Assembly: GCF_002095475.1 (NCBI RefSeq)
Contig: NZ_MLFR01000027.1
Span: 21,447 to 85,446, forward strand
Direction of reading: 5' to 3'
Source of the DNA: Pantoea rwandensis
Lineage (GTDB): Bacteria; Pseudomonadota; Gammaproteobacteria; Enterobacterales; Enterobacteriaceae
DNA: 64,000 bases
The translations under genes and the position numbers were made by a program. The notes beneath the pieces were generated by a model that saw only the letters and a list, made by a program, of their open reading frames with translations, searched no databases and was not told the origin of the DNA. Shown piece by piece: positions 1 to 8,811 of the stretch (position 1 is the first letter of the stretch; each line of letters begins with the position of its first letter).

Positions 1-1259
1 ATTACGAGCTGGCGAAACGCTTCGCCGATTATCTTGGCGTCAAACTCGAGGTCACGGTGCGTCCTAACCTCGGCGATCTGTTTGACGATCTGGATGATGG
101 TAAGGCGGATTTGCTCGCCGCTGGACTGATCTACAACGGTGAACGCCTTGCCCACTATCAAAGTGGACCGAGTTACTACTCCGTTTCGCAGCAGTTGGTG
201 TACCGCATTGATAAGCCCCGGCCGAAGAATCTCGGCGATCTCAAAGGCCGCCTGATTGTGCAGTCCGGTTCGGCATATCTGTCAACTTTACGTTCCGCAA
301 AAGCTGACAGCTATCCCGATCTCGATTGGGCGATTTCCACCGATCAGGGGCAAAAAGCGCTATTGGAAGCTGTCGCTGATGGCAAGCTGGATTACACGGT
401 GGGTGATTCTGTGACTATCGGCCTGCTACAACGCATCCATCCGCAATTAGCTGTAGCGTTCGACGTCACCGATGAAGAGCCGGTAACGTGGTATTTGCCG
501 CGTAATGATGATGACAGCCTGAATGCGGCGATGCTCGACTTCTACAGCCAAATGGGTGAAGAAGGCGCGATGGCACGTCTGGAAGAGAAGTATCTCGGCC
601 ACGTGGGCACCTTCGATTATGTTGATACCCGCACTTTCCTGCGCGCTATCGACAGCACCCTACCAGATATCAAGCCGCTGTTTGAGAAGTACGCCGCGAG
701 CATGGACTGGCGTCTGCTGGCCGCGATTTCTTATCAGGAATCGCACTGGAATCCGCAGGCGACCTCCCCTACCGGCGTACGCGGTATGATGATGCTGACG
801 CGCAACACAGCAGACAGTCTCGATGTGAATGATCGCCTTGACCCGGAACAAAGCATTCGTGGCGGCAGCGAGTATTTGAAACGAATGATGGAGAAAGTCC
901 CGGATACCATTCCTGATGATGAGCGCATCTGGTTCGCACTAGCGGCTTACAACATGGGCTATGCGCACATGTTAGATGTCCGTAAGCTCACGGCGAAACA
1001 GGGGGGTAACCCGGATAGCTGGGCCGATGTGAAATTGCGCCTGCCGATGCTGAGCCAGAAGCGCTACTACGCGCAAACCACCTATGGCTATGCGCGCGGC
1101 CATGAAGCCTACAATTACGTGGAGAATATCCGTAAGTATCAGATAAGCTTGGTGGGATATTTGCAAGAGCAGGATAAGCGGCTCGCGCAGCAGTCTGCGC
1201 TGGAAGCGGAGTTAGGCGCCGGCTACCCGGCGGTTGAACCAAAAATTGCGATGAATTAA
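1..1259 (+). CDS. mltF: Membrane-bound lytic murein transglycosylase F, 5' end cut off by window
   Basis: MltF is an outer-membrane-anchored lytic transglycosylase that cleaves peptidoglycan glycan strands to form 1,6-anhydro-muropeptides. The reading frame is already open at base 3 (YELAKRF...), so the start, signal peptide and lipobox lie outside the window. The GTG at 57 is internal. The first half is the solute-binding-protein-like domain (SVSQQLVYR, GKLDYTVGDS, DEEPVTWYLP). The second half is the goose-lysozyme-like SLT domain, with catalytic Glu in the motif QESHWNPQ followed by GVRGMMMLT and later AAYNMGYAHM. The C-terminal end is shorter than in E. coli MltF, stopping soon after GYPAVEPK. 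It converges on tadA, with the stop codons overlapping by 4 bases. Identification rests on recalled similarity over the whole visible length and is firm. Confidence 0.95.
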   Translation, partial: YELAKRFADYLGVKLEVTVRPNLGDLFDDLDDGKADLLAAGLIYNGERLAHYQSGPSYYSVSQQLVYRIDKPRPKNLGDLKGRLIVQSGSAYLSTLRSAKADSYPDLDWAISTDQGQKALLEAVADGKLDYTVGDSVTIGLLQRIHPQLAVAFDVTDEEPVTWYLPRNDDDSLNAAMLDFYSQMGEEGAMARLEEKYLGHVGTFDYVDTRTFLRAIDSTLPDIKPLFEKYAASMDWRLLAAISYQESHWNPQATSPTGVRGMMMLTRNTADSLDVNDRLDPEQSIRGGSEYLKRMMEKVPDTIPDDERIWFALAAYNMGYAHMLDVRKLTAKQGGNPDSWADVKLRLPMLSQKRYYAQTTYGYARGHEAYNYVENIRKYQISLVGYLQEQDKRLAQQSALEAELGAGYPAVEPKIAMN

Positions 1260-1750
1260 CCTTCGCGCTGCGCCTGCCGCAGCGCTTTCTTTTGCTCGCG
1301 ACGCATGCGGAAGAAATCACTCAGCATCCCGGCGCACTCCTCTGCCAACACACCACAATCAATCTGAATCTGATGATTCATGCCTGGGTGACCAATCACA
1401 TCTAACAATGATCCTGCGGCACCGGTTTTTTCATCTTTCGCGCCATACACCAGTCGCGTGATGCGGCTGTGCACCATCGCACCAGCGCACATCACGCAGG
1501 GTTCCAGCGTGACATATAGGGTGGTATCCAGCAGGCGATAATTTTCGAGGATTTTACCGCCCTGCCGTAGCGCCATGATTTCAGCATGTGCGGTGGGATC
1601 GCACTGTCCAATCGGACGATTCCAGCCCTCGCCAATGACTTTATCGCCCTGCACTAGCACGGCACCCACCGGCACTTCACCCTGCTCCCACGCGCGGCGC
1701 GCCAGCTCAAGCGCATGGCGCATCCAAAATTCATCAGTTTGTGGGTTCAC
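1256..1750 (-). CDS. tadA: tRNA-specific adenosine deaminase TadA
   Basis: TadA deaminates the wobble adenosine 34 to inosine in tRNA-Arg(ACG), an essential step for reading CGC and CGA codons. The 164-residue protein has the cytidine/deoxycytidylate deaminase zinc site: His55-Ala-Glu57, where Glu is the proton shuttle, and Pro84-Cys85-x-x-Cys88. It also has the family signature GEVPVGAVLV near residue 25 and the C-terminal SDFFRMRR helix. Length matches E. coli TadA (167). It runs convergent to mltF, as in E. coli, and is followed upstream by pgpC with a 57-base gap, so the two may be co-transcribed. Confidence 0.97.
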   Translation of the reverse strand: MNPQTDEFWMRHALELARRAWEQGEVPVGAVLVQGDKVIGEGWNRPIGQCDPTAHAEIMALRQGGKILENYRLLDTTLYVTLEPCVMCAGAMVHSRITRLVYGAKDEKTGAAGSLLDVIGHPGMNHQIQIDCGVLAEECAGMLSDFFRMRREQKKALRQAQREG

Positions 1751-1807
1751 TGGGCAACTCCTGCGGATAGAAAAGGCGGCGCATTATAGACGGAATCGCT
1801 ACCTGAT

Positions 1808-2446
1808 TCACTCCAGCTGTTGCAGCTCGCCTCGTGGCGTGACGCGCCAGCGATGTTGGCAGAAGAACAGCAGTGGATTGTCCTGCTTGCTGTCGCTGTA
1901 ACCACTGTAGAGTTGTAATGGCGTACCAATCTTCTCTTCAAGCTGCGCTACTTTTTCATGCCCAAGACAACGCATCGCCAGCACCCGCCCGCCCAAACCT
2001 GGCTGCATCTGGCTGGCAATCAATTGCACACGCGGCAGGAAAGCAGAATCAAAGTACACCTGCTCGACCAGCGATTGCGGCGACCCGGTGATCAACCAGA
2101 CATCGGCATCATCGCTGCTGAGATAGTCGGTAAGACGCTGCTGTACGACCGGGAATGCCGTCACCCGCAAACGGAACCAGGCAGCGAACTCCACCTCTCG
2201 CTGACGTAGGCACTGTTCACTGTGGCCAAAAGTAATGGCCCACAGTAACAGGCTCATGGGCCAGCGCGCTGCGCGTCCCTTTACCAGCATCCCTAAACCG
2301 ATCACTGGCAGCAGTGGCGCCACCAGCAGTAGATTGAGCGGCTGACGGCGCAACAAATAGCGCATAAATGTGCCAAACATGTCTTGCTGATGCAGCGTGC
2401 CATCCAGATCAAAAAAAACCACGCGGCGATGCGTACCCTTAGTCAA
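1808..2446 (-). CDS. pgpC: Phosphatidylglycerophosphatase C (HAD family, YfhB)
   Basis: PgpC dephosphorylates phosphatidylglycerophosphate to phosphatidylglycerol at the inner membrane. The 212-residue protein opens with the HAD nucleophile motif FFDLDGTL (residues 11-18), then a hydrophobic stretch (NLLLVAPLLPVIGLGML) that would place it at the membrane. The HAD motif II is LITGSPQ, and the late acidic motif is SDSKQDNPLL. The predicted start is a TTG at 2446, chosen because a Shine-Dalgarno GGAG sits about six bases upstream and the length then equals E. coli YfhB (211). No ATG lies close by in frame. It shares the strand with tadA. Confidence 0.9.
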   Translation of the reverse strand: MTKGTHRRVVFFDLDGTLHQQDMFGTFMRYLLRRQPLNLLLVAPLLPVIGLGMLVKGRAARWPMSLLLWAITFGHSEQCLRQREVEFAAWFRLRVTAFPVVQQRLTDYLSSDDADVWLITGSPQSLVEQVYFDSAFLPRVQLIASQMQPGLGGRVLAMRCLGHEKVAQLEEKIGTPLQLYSGYSDSKQDNPLLFFCQHRWRVTPRGELQQLE

Positions 2447-2655
2447 ACTCCACTCCTTATCTATCCTTTCAACTCTTCGGCTTGCCCTACAGTGTAGCCA
2501 GCTTCATCAAGGGAGGCGAAAGCAGTCATTTTTAATTCCAATGGCTACAATGCCAGCTGAATAGTTTATTCTCTGTATCGGTGTGCTGTCATTAACGAGT
2601 GATGGCGCGAAAAGAGACTAAGCTCAACCGGGAATTGTTGGATTAAGGATCGAAC

Positions 2656-3495
2656 ATGAGTTCATTGCTGCGAATTCGCCAGCTTTACCCTCGACTGGCG
2701 CTAAATGAGCGTCGGCTGGCGGATTTTTTGCTGTCGCAGCCGGATCGGGCACGGCATCTGAGTTCACAAAAATTGGCTGAGGAATCGGGTGTCAGCCAAT
2801 CAAGCGTGGTGAAATTCGCCCAAAAGTTGGGATATAAGGGTTTTCCGGCGTTGAAGCTGGCCCTGAGCGAATCATTGGCAGATCGTGACGCTATTACCGT
2901 CCACAACCATATTCTCAGCGATGACCCCCTTAAAGTGGTGGGTGAAAAGTTACTAGCAGAGAAGATCTCTGCGATCCGCGCCACGTTGGATATCAACAGT
3001 GAAGAGAAGCTGCTGGAAACGCTGCACCTGCTGAAAAATGCCAACCGCATTCTGTTGGTCGGTATCGGTGCTTCGGGTTTAGTGGCAAAAGATTTTTCGT
3101 GGAAATTGATGAAGATCGGTATCAACGCGGTTGCCGAGCAGGATATGCATGCGCTGTTAGCCAGCGTGCAAGCTATGGCGCCAGGCGATGTGCTGTTGGC
3201 GATCTCTTACACTGGCGAGCGGCGTGAAATTAACCTTGCGGCGCAGGAAGCAGCTCAGTTGGGTGTCGATGTATTGGCGTTTACCGGATTTACGCCAAAC
3301 TCGCTGCAGCAGTGTGCATCAATCTGCCTTTATACCGTGGCAGAGGAACAGAGCACACGCAGTGCCGCCATCTCATCGACCAGCGCGCAACTGGCGCTCA
3401 CCGACCTGCTGTTCATGGCCTTAGTACAAAACGACCCGGAACGCGCCTCGAGCCACATTCGCCACAGTGAAGAGCTGGTAAAAAAGCTGGTTTGA
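2656..3495 (+). CDS. yfhH: MurR/RpiR-family transcriptional regulator (YfhH-like)
   Basis: This 279-residue protein has an N-terminal RpiR-type helix-turn-helix (residues 1-75; KLAEESGVSQSSVVKFAQKLGYKGF is the recognition region) and a C-terminal SIS sugar-isomerase-like domain (about 125-260; RILLVGIGASG, LLAISYTGERREIN). Proteins of this family sense phosphosugars and repress or activate nearby sugar genes. The target here is unknown, since no sugar catabolic genes are adjacent. It lies divergent from pgpC and upstream of yfhL, the same position as E. coli yfhH. An intrinsic terminator follows immediately (3504-3529). Confidence 0.9.
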   Translation: MSSLLRIRQLYPRLALNERRLADFLLSQPDRARHLSSQKLAEESGVSQSSVVKFAQKLGYKGFPALKLALSESLADRDAITVHNHILSDDPLKVVGEKLLAEKISAIRATLDINSEEKLLETLHLLKNANRILLVGIGASGLVAKDFSWKLMKIGINAVAEQDMHALLASVQAMAPGDVLLAISYTGERREINLAAQEAAQLGVDVLAFTGFTPNSLQQCASICLYTVAEEQSTRSAAISSTSAQLALTDLLFMALVQNDPERASSHIRHSEELVKKLV

Positions 3496-3503
3496 CGGCC
3501 AAT

Positions 3504-3529
3504 AAAAAAGGCCGTTAATCGGCCTTTTT
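3504..3529 (+). terminator. Rho-independent terminator after yfhH
   Basis: A GGCC stem (AAAAAGGCC / GGCCTTTTT around the loop GTTAATC) ends in a run of five T, nine bases after the yfhH stop. It overlaps the 3' end of the small minus-strand ORF that stops at 3515. Confidence 0.85.
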
Positions 3530-3709
3530 GTCATTGTTTTCTATCGTCTGGCGACAGGCTTCGCGTGTGTCCCGCTGCAGCAGATGCAAACACTCTTCGC
3601 AGAGGGATTGGTCAGTGGAGATGAGCCGTGTCCAGAATCCGCGTGCGGTGCCGCAATTGATACAAATCTGTTTTAAAAAGATATTCTTCACGCCGTTATT
3701 ATTTTTCAT
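3515..3709 (-). CDS. Small putative zinc-ribbon protein, function unknown
   Basis: A 64-residue open frame (longer, to 3799, if an upstream start is used) carries two CxxC pairs, CINC and CEEC, about 24 residues apart. They flank GTARGFWTRLISTDQSL, a layout typical of a small zinc ribbon. I do not recognise the family. The ATG at 3709 was chosen because the conserved-looking part begins after it, but no convincing Shine-Dalgarno precedes any of the possible starts. It sits antisense between yfhH and yfhL, and its 3' end runs through the yfhH terminator. It could be spurious. Confidence 0.4.
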   Translation of the reverse strand: MKNNNGVKNIFLKQICINCGTARGFWTRLISTDQSLCEECLHLLQRDTREACRQTIENNDKKAD

Positions 3710-3919
3710 GCTTATAGGACAAGCATTTTTGCTGATCATCATCAGCACAAAATGATAACTCGGATAATTCCCACGCACTACTCCCCTTTCACGACGCATT
3801 GATGAAAAATACTTCAGTGACTTTATTCCATCTTTGTTTGATCGAGGCCAATAACCCCGCCGTTAAAATGAGGCGAACTGTGGTAAGGTGCGCGCCTGCT
3901 CACCACACTGAAAACCACT

Positions 3920-4168
3920 ATGGCGTTATTGATCACCGCGAAATGCATTAATTGCGATATGTGCGAACCTGAGTGCCCTAATCAGGCCATCAGCTTAGGG
4001 GATGCAATCTATGAGATTGATGTTGATCGCTGCACCGAGTGTGTGGGTCATTATGATGTGCCAACTTGCCAGAGCGTCTGCCCTATTGATAACACGATCA
4101 TCTCTGACCCACAGCACCAGGAAAGCCGTGAGGCGCTGTGGGAGAAATTTGTGGTGTTGCACCACTAA
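3920..4168 (+). CDS. yfhL: YfhL family 4Fe-4S dicluster ferredoxin
   Basis: This small cytoplasmic electron carrier has 82 residues, matching E. coli YfhL. The first cluster motif CINCDMCEPECPNQ is near residues 9-22. The second, CTECVGHYDVPTCQSVCP, is near 37-54 and has the long insertion between the second and third cysteine that is typical of the Alvin ferredoxin type. The physiological partner is not established. It is convergent with acpS, and the two stop codons overlap by 4 bases. Confidence 0.95.
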   Translation: MALLITAKCINCDMCEPECPNQAISLGDAIYEIDVDRCTECVGHYDVPTCQSVCPIDNTIISDPQHQESREALWEKFVVLHH

Positions 4169-4545
4169 TCTTCGATAATCACCGTAGCGCAGGCATAGTG
4201 ACGTTCATCCGCCAGCGTAACATGCACATGTTTGACACCGAGTTGGCTAGCAATCACTTTGGCCTGTTCGAAGAAGCGTAAACCCGGTTTGCCCAGCGCA
4301 TCGTTGTACACTTCAAACTGATTAAACGCCAAACCACCGCGAATGCCGGTACCGAAGGCTTTCGCTGCCGCCTCTTTTACCGCAAAACGTTTAGCCAGAA
4401 AACGCACCGGTTGCTGGTGCGCTTGATATTGCTGCCACTCGGCTTCGCTGAGCACTCGACGCGCCAGACGATCGCCGGAGCGCTCAATTACACCGGCGAT
4501 GCGCTCAATTTCGACGATGTCGCTACCGAGTCCAAGGATAGCCAT
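4165..4545 (-). CDS. acpS: Holo-[acyl-carrier-protein] synthase
   Basis: AcpS transfers 4'-phosphopantetheine from CoA to Ser of apo-acyl carrier protein, activating fatty acid synthesis. The 126-residue protein has the Mg-binding Asp in GLGSDIVEIERI (residues 5-16) and the second motif RFAVKEAAAKAFGTG (around 53-67) containing the catalytic Glu and Lys. The ATG at 4545 overlaps the last base of the pdxJ stop, so it is translationally coupled to pdxJ as in E. coli. Confidence 0.97.
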   Translation of the reverse strand: MAILGLGSDIVEIERIAGVIERSGDRLARRVLSEAEWQQYQAHQQPVRFLAKRFAVKEAAAKAFGTGIRGGLAFNQFEVYNDALGKPGLRFFEQAKVIASQLGVKHVHVTLADERHYACATVIIED

Positions 4546-5276
4546 TAGCGACGTGCTTCTCGCATCAGCTGTTTCATTTCAGACACCGCATCCGCTAAAC
4601 CGCTGAACAGTGCGCGGCCAATGATGGCGTGACCAATGTTCAGTTCATGCATCTCTGGCAATGCAGCGATAGGCTGTACGTTGTGATAGGTCAGACCATG
4701 GCCAGCGTTGACCTTCAGGCCAAGACTGGCAGCAAAGGTCGCGGCTTTGCGAATGCGAGACAGCTCAGCCTCACGCTCCAGACCTTCTGGCGCTTCAGCA
4801 TAGGCACCGGTGTGGATCTCGATGTATGGAGCACCACTGGCCACTGCGGCCTCAATCTGGCGGTGATCGGCATCGATAAACAAGGAAACCAAAATGCCCG
4901 CGTCACTGAGCAGTCTCACCGCCGCATTGATTTTATCCTGCTGTCCCGCCACATCCAGGCCGCCTTCGGTGGTGACTTCCTGACGTTTTTCGGGTACCAG
5001 GCAGACGAAATGCGGTTTGATTTCACAGGCGATATCGATCATCTCATCGGTCACCGCCATCTCCAGATTCATGCGGGTCTGGATGGTGTCTCGCAAGATA
5101 CGGACATCGCGGTCGGTGATGTGACGACGATCTTCACGCAGGTGCACGGTAATGCCATCCGCGCCCGCCTGCTCAGAGACAAACGCCGCTTGCACCGGAT
5201 CGGGATAATTCGTGCCACGTGCGTTACGTACGGTGGCGATGTGGTCAATATTGACCCCTAACAGCAACTCAGCCAT
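4545..5276 (-). CDS. pdxJ: Pyridoxine 5'-phosphate synthase
   Basis: PdxJ condenses 1-deoxy-D-xylulose 5-phosphate with 3-amino-2-oxopropyl phosphate to make pyridoxine 5'-phosphate, the last ring-closing step of the DXP-dependent vitamin B6 pathway. The 243-residue TIM-barrel protein starts with the hallmark LLGVNIDHIATVRNARGT and contains GITVHLREDRRHI (phosphate and substrate binding), CLVPEKRQEVTTEGG and the C-terminal HELNIGHAIIGRA phosphate site. Length equals E. coli PdxJ. It lies between recO (71-base gap) and acpS (1-base overlap) on the same strand. Confidence 0.97.
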   Translation of the reverse strand: MAELLLGVNIDHIATVRNARGTNYPDPVQAAFVSEQAGADGITVHLREDRRHITDRDVRILRDTIQTRMNLEMAVTDEMIDIACEIKPHFVCLVPEKRQEVTTEGGLDVAGQQDKINAAVRLLSDAGILVSLFIDADHRQIEAAVASGAPYIEIHTGAYAEAPEGLEREAELSRIRKAATFAASLGLKVNAGHGLTYHNVQPIAALPEMHELNIGHAIIGRALFSGLADAVSEMKQLMREARR

Positions 5277-5347
5277 GACAATCCTTAAATGTGTTCAGTG
5301 TGTTTGCAGTGTACCGGGCTTAAGAATATCAGGCGGTACGACCAGCG

Positions 5348-6076
5348 CTAGTCGTTTGCCACATCGGGTTTCTTTTTGGGGATAAACTGGCGAAACAGCT
5401 CTTGGCTCTTTAGCGGTTTGCCGCCGAGATAAGGCTTCAACGCCATTCGCGTAAAGCGTTTCGCGGCGCGCAGGCTATCCGCATCGGGGAAATCGCGTTC
5501 CCACAGTGCGCGCAGTTGACGACCGGTGAAACTGCGTTGGTTGACGACCAGGCTAGCGATAAACCCCTTCTCTTCTCGATAGCTGTAAGTCATGCCGTCA
5601 TCGATCTCTTCGCCACTGCCTGCACAGTGGAGGAAATCGACGCCATAACCCATATGCCCAAGCAACGCTAATTCAAAGCGACGTAGCGCAGGTTCCGGCG
5701 TGCCGTTGCCTGCTGCCAGCATTTGAATGCAGTTGAGGTAATCGAAGAACAAATCAGAAAAGGGAATTTCCTGCTCCAACACGCGAGAAAGCAGTTCGTT
5801 CACATACAGTCCGCAGTAGAGCGTGATACCGCTCAGGGGTAAAGCTAGTGAAACCGCTTCGGCGCTGCGCAGCGTTTTCACCTCACCACGCCCACCCCAG
5901 CGCACCAGCAGTGGCGTGAAGGGTTGCAGTGCGCCTTTCAGTTGGGAGCGGCGCGAACGTGCGCCTTTAGCCAGGACGCGGACGCGCCCTTCGCTTTCGC
6001 TGAACAGATCGAGGAGTAGGCTGGTTTCGCTGTATGGGCGACTATGCAGCACAAAGGCGCGTTGCCAGCCTTCCAT
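5348..6076 (-). CDS. recO: DNA repair protein RecO
   Basis: RecO works with RecF and RecR to load RecA on SSB-coated gaps and can anneal complementary strands. The 242-residue protein has an N-terminal OB fold (MEGWQRAFVLHSRPYSETSLLLDLF, then VRVLAKGARS) and a helical C-terminal part (ALRRFELALLGHMGYG, RFTRMALKPYLGGKPLKSQELFRQF). The ATG at 6076 gives the same start as E. coli RecO. A TTG one codon upstream abuts the era stop and is less likely. It is in the rnc-era-recO cluster with essentially no gap after era. Confidence 0.96.
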   Translation of the reverse strand: MEGWQRAFVLHSRPYSETSLLLDLFSESEGRVRVLAKGARSRRSQLKGALQPFTPLLVRWGGRGEVKTLRSAEAVSLALPLSGITLYCGLYVNELLSRVLEQEIPFSDLFFDYLNCIQMLAAGNGTPEPALRRFELALLGHMGYGVDFLHCAGSGEEIDDGMTYSYREEKGFIASLVVNQRSFTGRQLRALWERDFPDADSLRAAKRFTRMALKPYLGGKPLKSQELFRQFIPKKKPDVAND

Positions 6077-6079
6077 CAA

Positions 6080-6985
6080 TTAGCCTTCGTCGGAGTAACC
6101 CAAGCTGCGCAGCGCACGTTCATCATCCGCCCAGCCCGATTTCACTTTGACCCAAAGTTCGAGATGCACTTTCGCTTCAAACATCTCTTCCATGTCTTTA
6201 CGCGCTTCAATGCCGATGGTTTTGATCTTGGCGCCTTTATTGCCGATCACCATCTTCTTCTGGCCTTCACGCTCAACCAGGATCAAACCGTTGATGTTGT
6301 AGCCGCCGCGTTCGTTGGAAACAAACTGCTCAATCTCAACGGTGACAGAATATGGCAGTTCAGCACCGAGGAAACGCATCAGTTTTTCACGGATGATTTC
6401 AGAAGCCATAAAGCGCTGTGAGCGGTCGGTAACGTAATCTTCAGGGAAATGATGCTCGGACTTTTGCAAACACTTGCGCGCAATGGCCGCAAGCGTATCG
6501 ACGTTATTACCGTGTTCCGCAGAGATCGGAACGATTTCAAGGAAGTTCATCTGCTGGCTAAGGAACTGCAGGTGAGGCAACAGAATGCTCTTATCCTGAA
6601 TGTTGTCGACTTTGTTGATCGCTAACACTACCGGTACTTTATTATCGCGCAGCTTGTTCAGCACCATCTCATCGTCTGGCGTCCAACGCGTGCCTTCAAC
6701 AACAAAGATCACCAGCTCCACATCACCAATTGAGCTGCTGGCAGCACGGTTCATCAAGCGGTTAATTGCTCGCTTTTCTTCCATGTGCAGCCCTGGGGTA
6801 TCCACGTAGATCGCCTGATAAGCGCCTTCGGTGTGAATGCCCATAATGCGGTGACGCGTGGTTTGTGCTTTACGCGATGTGATTGACACTTTCTGCCCCA
6901 GCAACTGGTTCAGTAAGGTGGATTTACCGACGTTAGGTCGGCCTACAATCGCGATAAAGCCGCTATATGTTTCGAGTTCGCTCAT
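6080..6985 (-). CDS. era: GTPase Era
   Basis: Era is an essential GTPase that binds the 3' end of 16S rRNA and helps mature the 30S subunit. The 301-residue protein has the G1 motif GRPNVGKST (residues 15-23), G3 VDTPGLHM, G4 NKVD, and a C-terminal KH RNA-binding domain with the signature VIGNKGAKIKTIG near 250. Length matches E. coli Era. It lies downstream of rnc (53-base gap) and directly upstream of recO. Confidence 0.98.
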   Translation of the reverse strand: MSELETYSGFIAIVGRPNVGKSTLLNQLLGQKVSITSRKAQTTRHRIMGIHTEGAYQAIYVDTPGLHMEEKRAINRLMNRAASSSIGDVELVIFVVEGTRWTPDDEMVLNKLRDNKVPVVLAINKVDNIQDKSILLPHLQFLSQQMNFLEIVPISAEHGNNVDTLAAIARKCLQKSEHHFPEDYVTDRSQRFMASEIIREKLMRFLGAELPYSVTVEIEQFVSNERGGYNINGLILVEREGQKKMVIGNKGAKIKTIGIEARKDMEEMFEAKVHLELWVKVKSGWADDERALRSLGYSDEG

Positions 6986-7038
6986 TCGAGTCCTGACTTG
7001 GGCAGCGTCACTGTTGACGCTGCGATGTGACTATTTAT

Positions 7039-7719
7039 TTATTCGAGACCAAGCTTAATCAACGCCTGTTCGGCGGCAGCCTGCTCTGCTTTACGGCGGC
7101 TGGAACCCACACCAACCACCGGTTCAGCCATGCCACTCACCTGACAGTGAATGGTGAATTCCTGGTCGTGGGCTTCGCCACGCACCTGCACCACCAAATA
7201 AGATGGCAGCGGCAGATGACGCCCTTGCAGATACTCTTGCAGGCGCGTTTTTGGATCTTTTTGCTTATCGCCTGGGCTGATCTCATCAAGGCGATTCTGG
7301 TACCAATCAAGAATCAACTTCTCAACCGTCTGGATGCTGCTGTCGAGGAAGATACCGCCAATCAGCGCTTCCACCGTATCGGCGAGGATCGATTCACGAC
7401 GAAAACCGCCGCTCTTCAGTTCACCCGGTCCGAGACGTAAACATTCGCCCAGTTCAAATTCTCGCGCCATCTCAGCCAAGGTGTTGCCGCGCACCAATGT
7501 GGCACGCATGCGGCTCATATCGCCTTCATCCACACGTGGGAAGCGGTGATAAAGCGCATTGGCAATCACATAGCTGAGAATGGAATCGCCAAGAAATTCA
7601 AGACGTTCATTATGTTTGCTACTGGCACTGCGGTGAGTCAGTGCTTGCTGCAGTAATTCTGGATGAGTAAAAGTGTAGCCCAGTTTGCGCTGCAGCTTGT
7701 TAATAAGGATGGGGTTCAT
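7039..7719 (-). CDS. rnc: Ribonuclease III
   Basis: RNase III cleaves double-stranded RNA, including the 30S rRNA precursor and its own operon leader. With the ATG at 7719 (MNPILINKLQ) the protein is 226 residues, exactly the E. coli length. The frame is open 21 codons further upstream but the extension is not conserved. The catalytic signature NERLEFLGDSIL is at residues 37-48, with Glu41 and Asp45, and the second acidic pair is in ADTVEALIGG. The C-terminal dsRNA-binding domain (160-226) ends with SRRKAEQAAAEQAL. It lies between lepB and era. Confidence 0.98.
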   Translation of the reverse strand: MNPILINKLQRKLGYTFTHPELLQQALTHRSASSKHNERLEFLGDSILSYVIANALYHRFPRVDEGDMSRMRATLVRGNTLAEMAREFELGECLRLGPGELKSGGFRRESILADTVEALIGGIFLDSSIQTVEKLILDWYQNRLDEISPGDKQKDPKTRLQEYLQGRHLPLPSYLVVQVRGEAHDQEFTIHCQVSGMAEPVVGVGSSRRKAEQAAAEQALIKLGLE

Positions 7720-7830
7720 GCGATTCCAGTTATTCTGTGCGTCTGTCACTCTGCATACGAAACAGGGCTGAACTTCCAACACGTTCTGTTTAGTGTGCAG
7801 TGGCCCCCCGAAAGAGGCCGACCGTTTTTA

Positions 7831-8802
7831 TCAGTGGATTCCGCCAATGCGACTTAAGCGCACGCCAGTTGGCCACTGTCCTTCTTGTTTCTCAAAGCTC
7901 ATCCAGATGGCCACCGCTTTACCGACCAGATTCTTCTCAGGCACGAAGCCCCAGTAGCGGCTGTCGGCGCTGTTGTCGCGGTTATCGCCCATCATGAAAT
8001 ACTGGCCTTCTGGCACAATCCATGTGGACTGTGGCTGGCCCGGCTGCTGATAATACATGCTTGCCTGACTCTGCGCTTCGTTTACCAGCAGGATATCGTG
8101 CGTAACGGTACCTAAGGTCTCTTTACGCGTACCCAGACGAAGCCCGCCTTTCATGGTTTCGCCTTGAGGAGCCTCAAAGAAACCGTTGCCAGTTTCATTG
8201 CCATCAAAACCACTAAAGGTCTGAATAAAGCGGCTTGGCTCAACGTTGGTATAGGTGATAGGCAGCGCCGTGTCGCACTTGCCGGTGCTACAACCCGGAT
8301 TGACCGTCAGCGTTTTACTGTACGGATCAAACACCACTTTATCGCCTGGCAAACCAATCACGCGCTTGATGTAATCCACGCTTGGATCTTTCGGGTACTT
8401 GAATACCGCGACATCTCCGCGCTGTGGATGGCCAGTGGGGATCAGCGTGGTTTGCGTAATGGGATCTTTAATACCGTACGCAAATTTCTCCACCAAGATG
8501 AAATCACCAATCAACAGCGTTGGCATCATGGAGCCTGATGGAATCTGAAACGGCTCAAAAATGAATGAGCGAACAATCAGCACTACCGCCAACACCGGGA
8601 ACACGGATGCGGTAGTCTCGACCCAACCCGGCTGTGCAGCCACTTTTGCCAGCGTTTTGCTATCTAATGCGTTGCCTGCCTGCGCTTGTGCTGCAGCCTG
8701 CTTTGCACGACGCGCGGGTGCCCATTTAAAGCGATCAATACACCAGATAACACCGGTTATCAGCGTTGCGATCACCAAAATCAGGGCGAACATGTTAGCC
8801 AT
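7831..8802 (-). CDS. lepB: Signal peptidase I
   Basis: LepB removes signal peptides from proteins exported by Sec and Tat. The 323-residue protein has an N-terminal membrane segment (residues 4-21), a basic cytoplasmic loop, a second membrane segment around 66-80 and a large periplasmic domain. The catalytic Ser91 lies in IPSGSMMPTL and the general base Lys146 in DYIKRVIGLPGDKV. The box E motif is GDNRDNSADSRYWG. These positions coincide with E. coli LepB (324 residues). It follows lepA with a 9-base gap in the same transcription unit. Confidence 0.98.
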   Translation of the reverse strand: MANMFALILVIATLITGVIWCIDRFKWAPARRAKQAAAQAQAGNALDSKTLAKVAAQPGWVETTASVFPVLAVVLIVRSFIFEPFQIPSGSMMPTLLIGDFILVEKFAYGIKDPITQTTLIPTGHPQRGDVAVFKYPKDPSVDYIKRVIGLPGDKVVFDPYSKTLTVNPGCSTGKCDTALPITYTNVEPSRFIQTFSGFDGNETGNGFFEAPQGETMKGGLRLGTRKETLGTVTHDILLVNEAQSQASMYYQQPGQPQSTWIVPEGQYFMMGDNRDNSADSRYWGFVPEKNLVGKAVAIWMSFEKQEGQWPTGVRLSRIGGIH

Positions 8803-8811
8803 TAAAATTCC

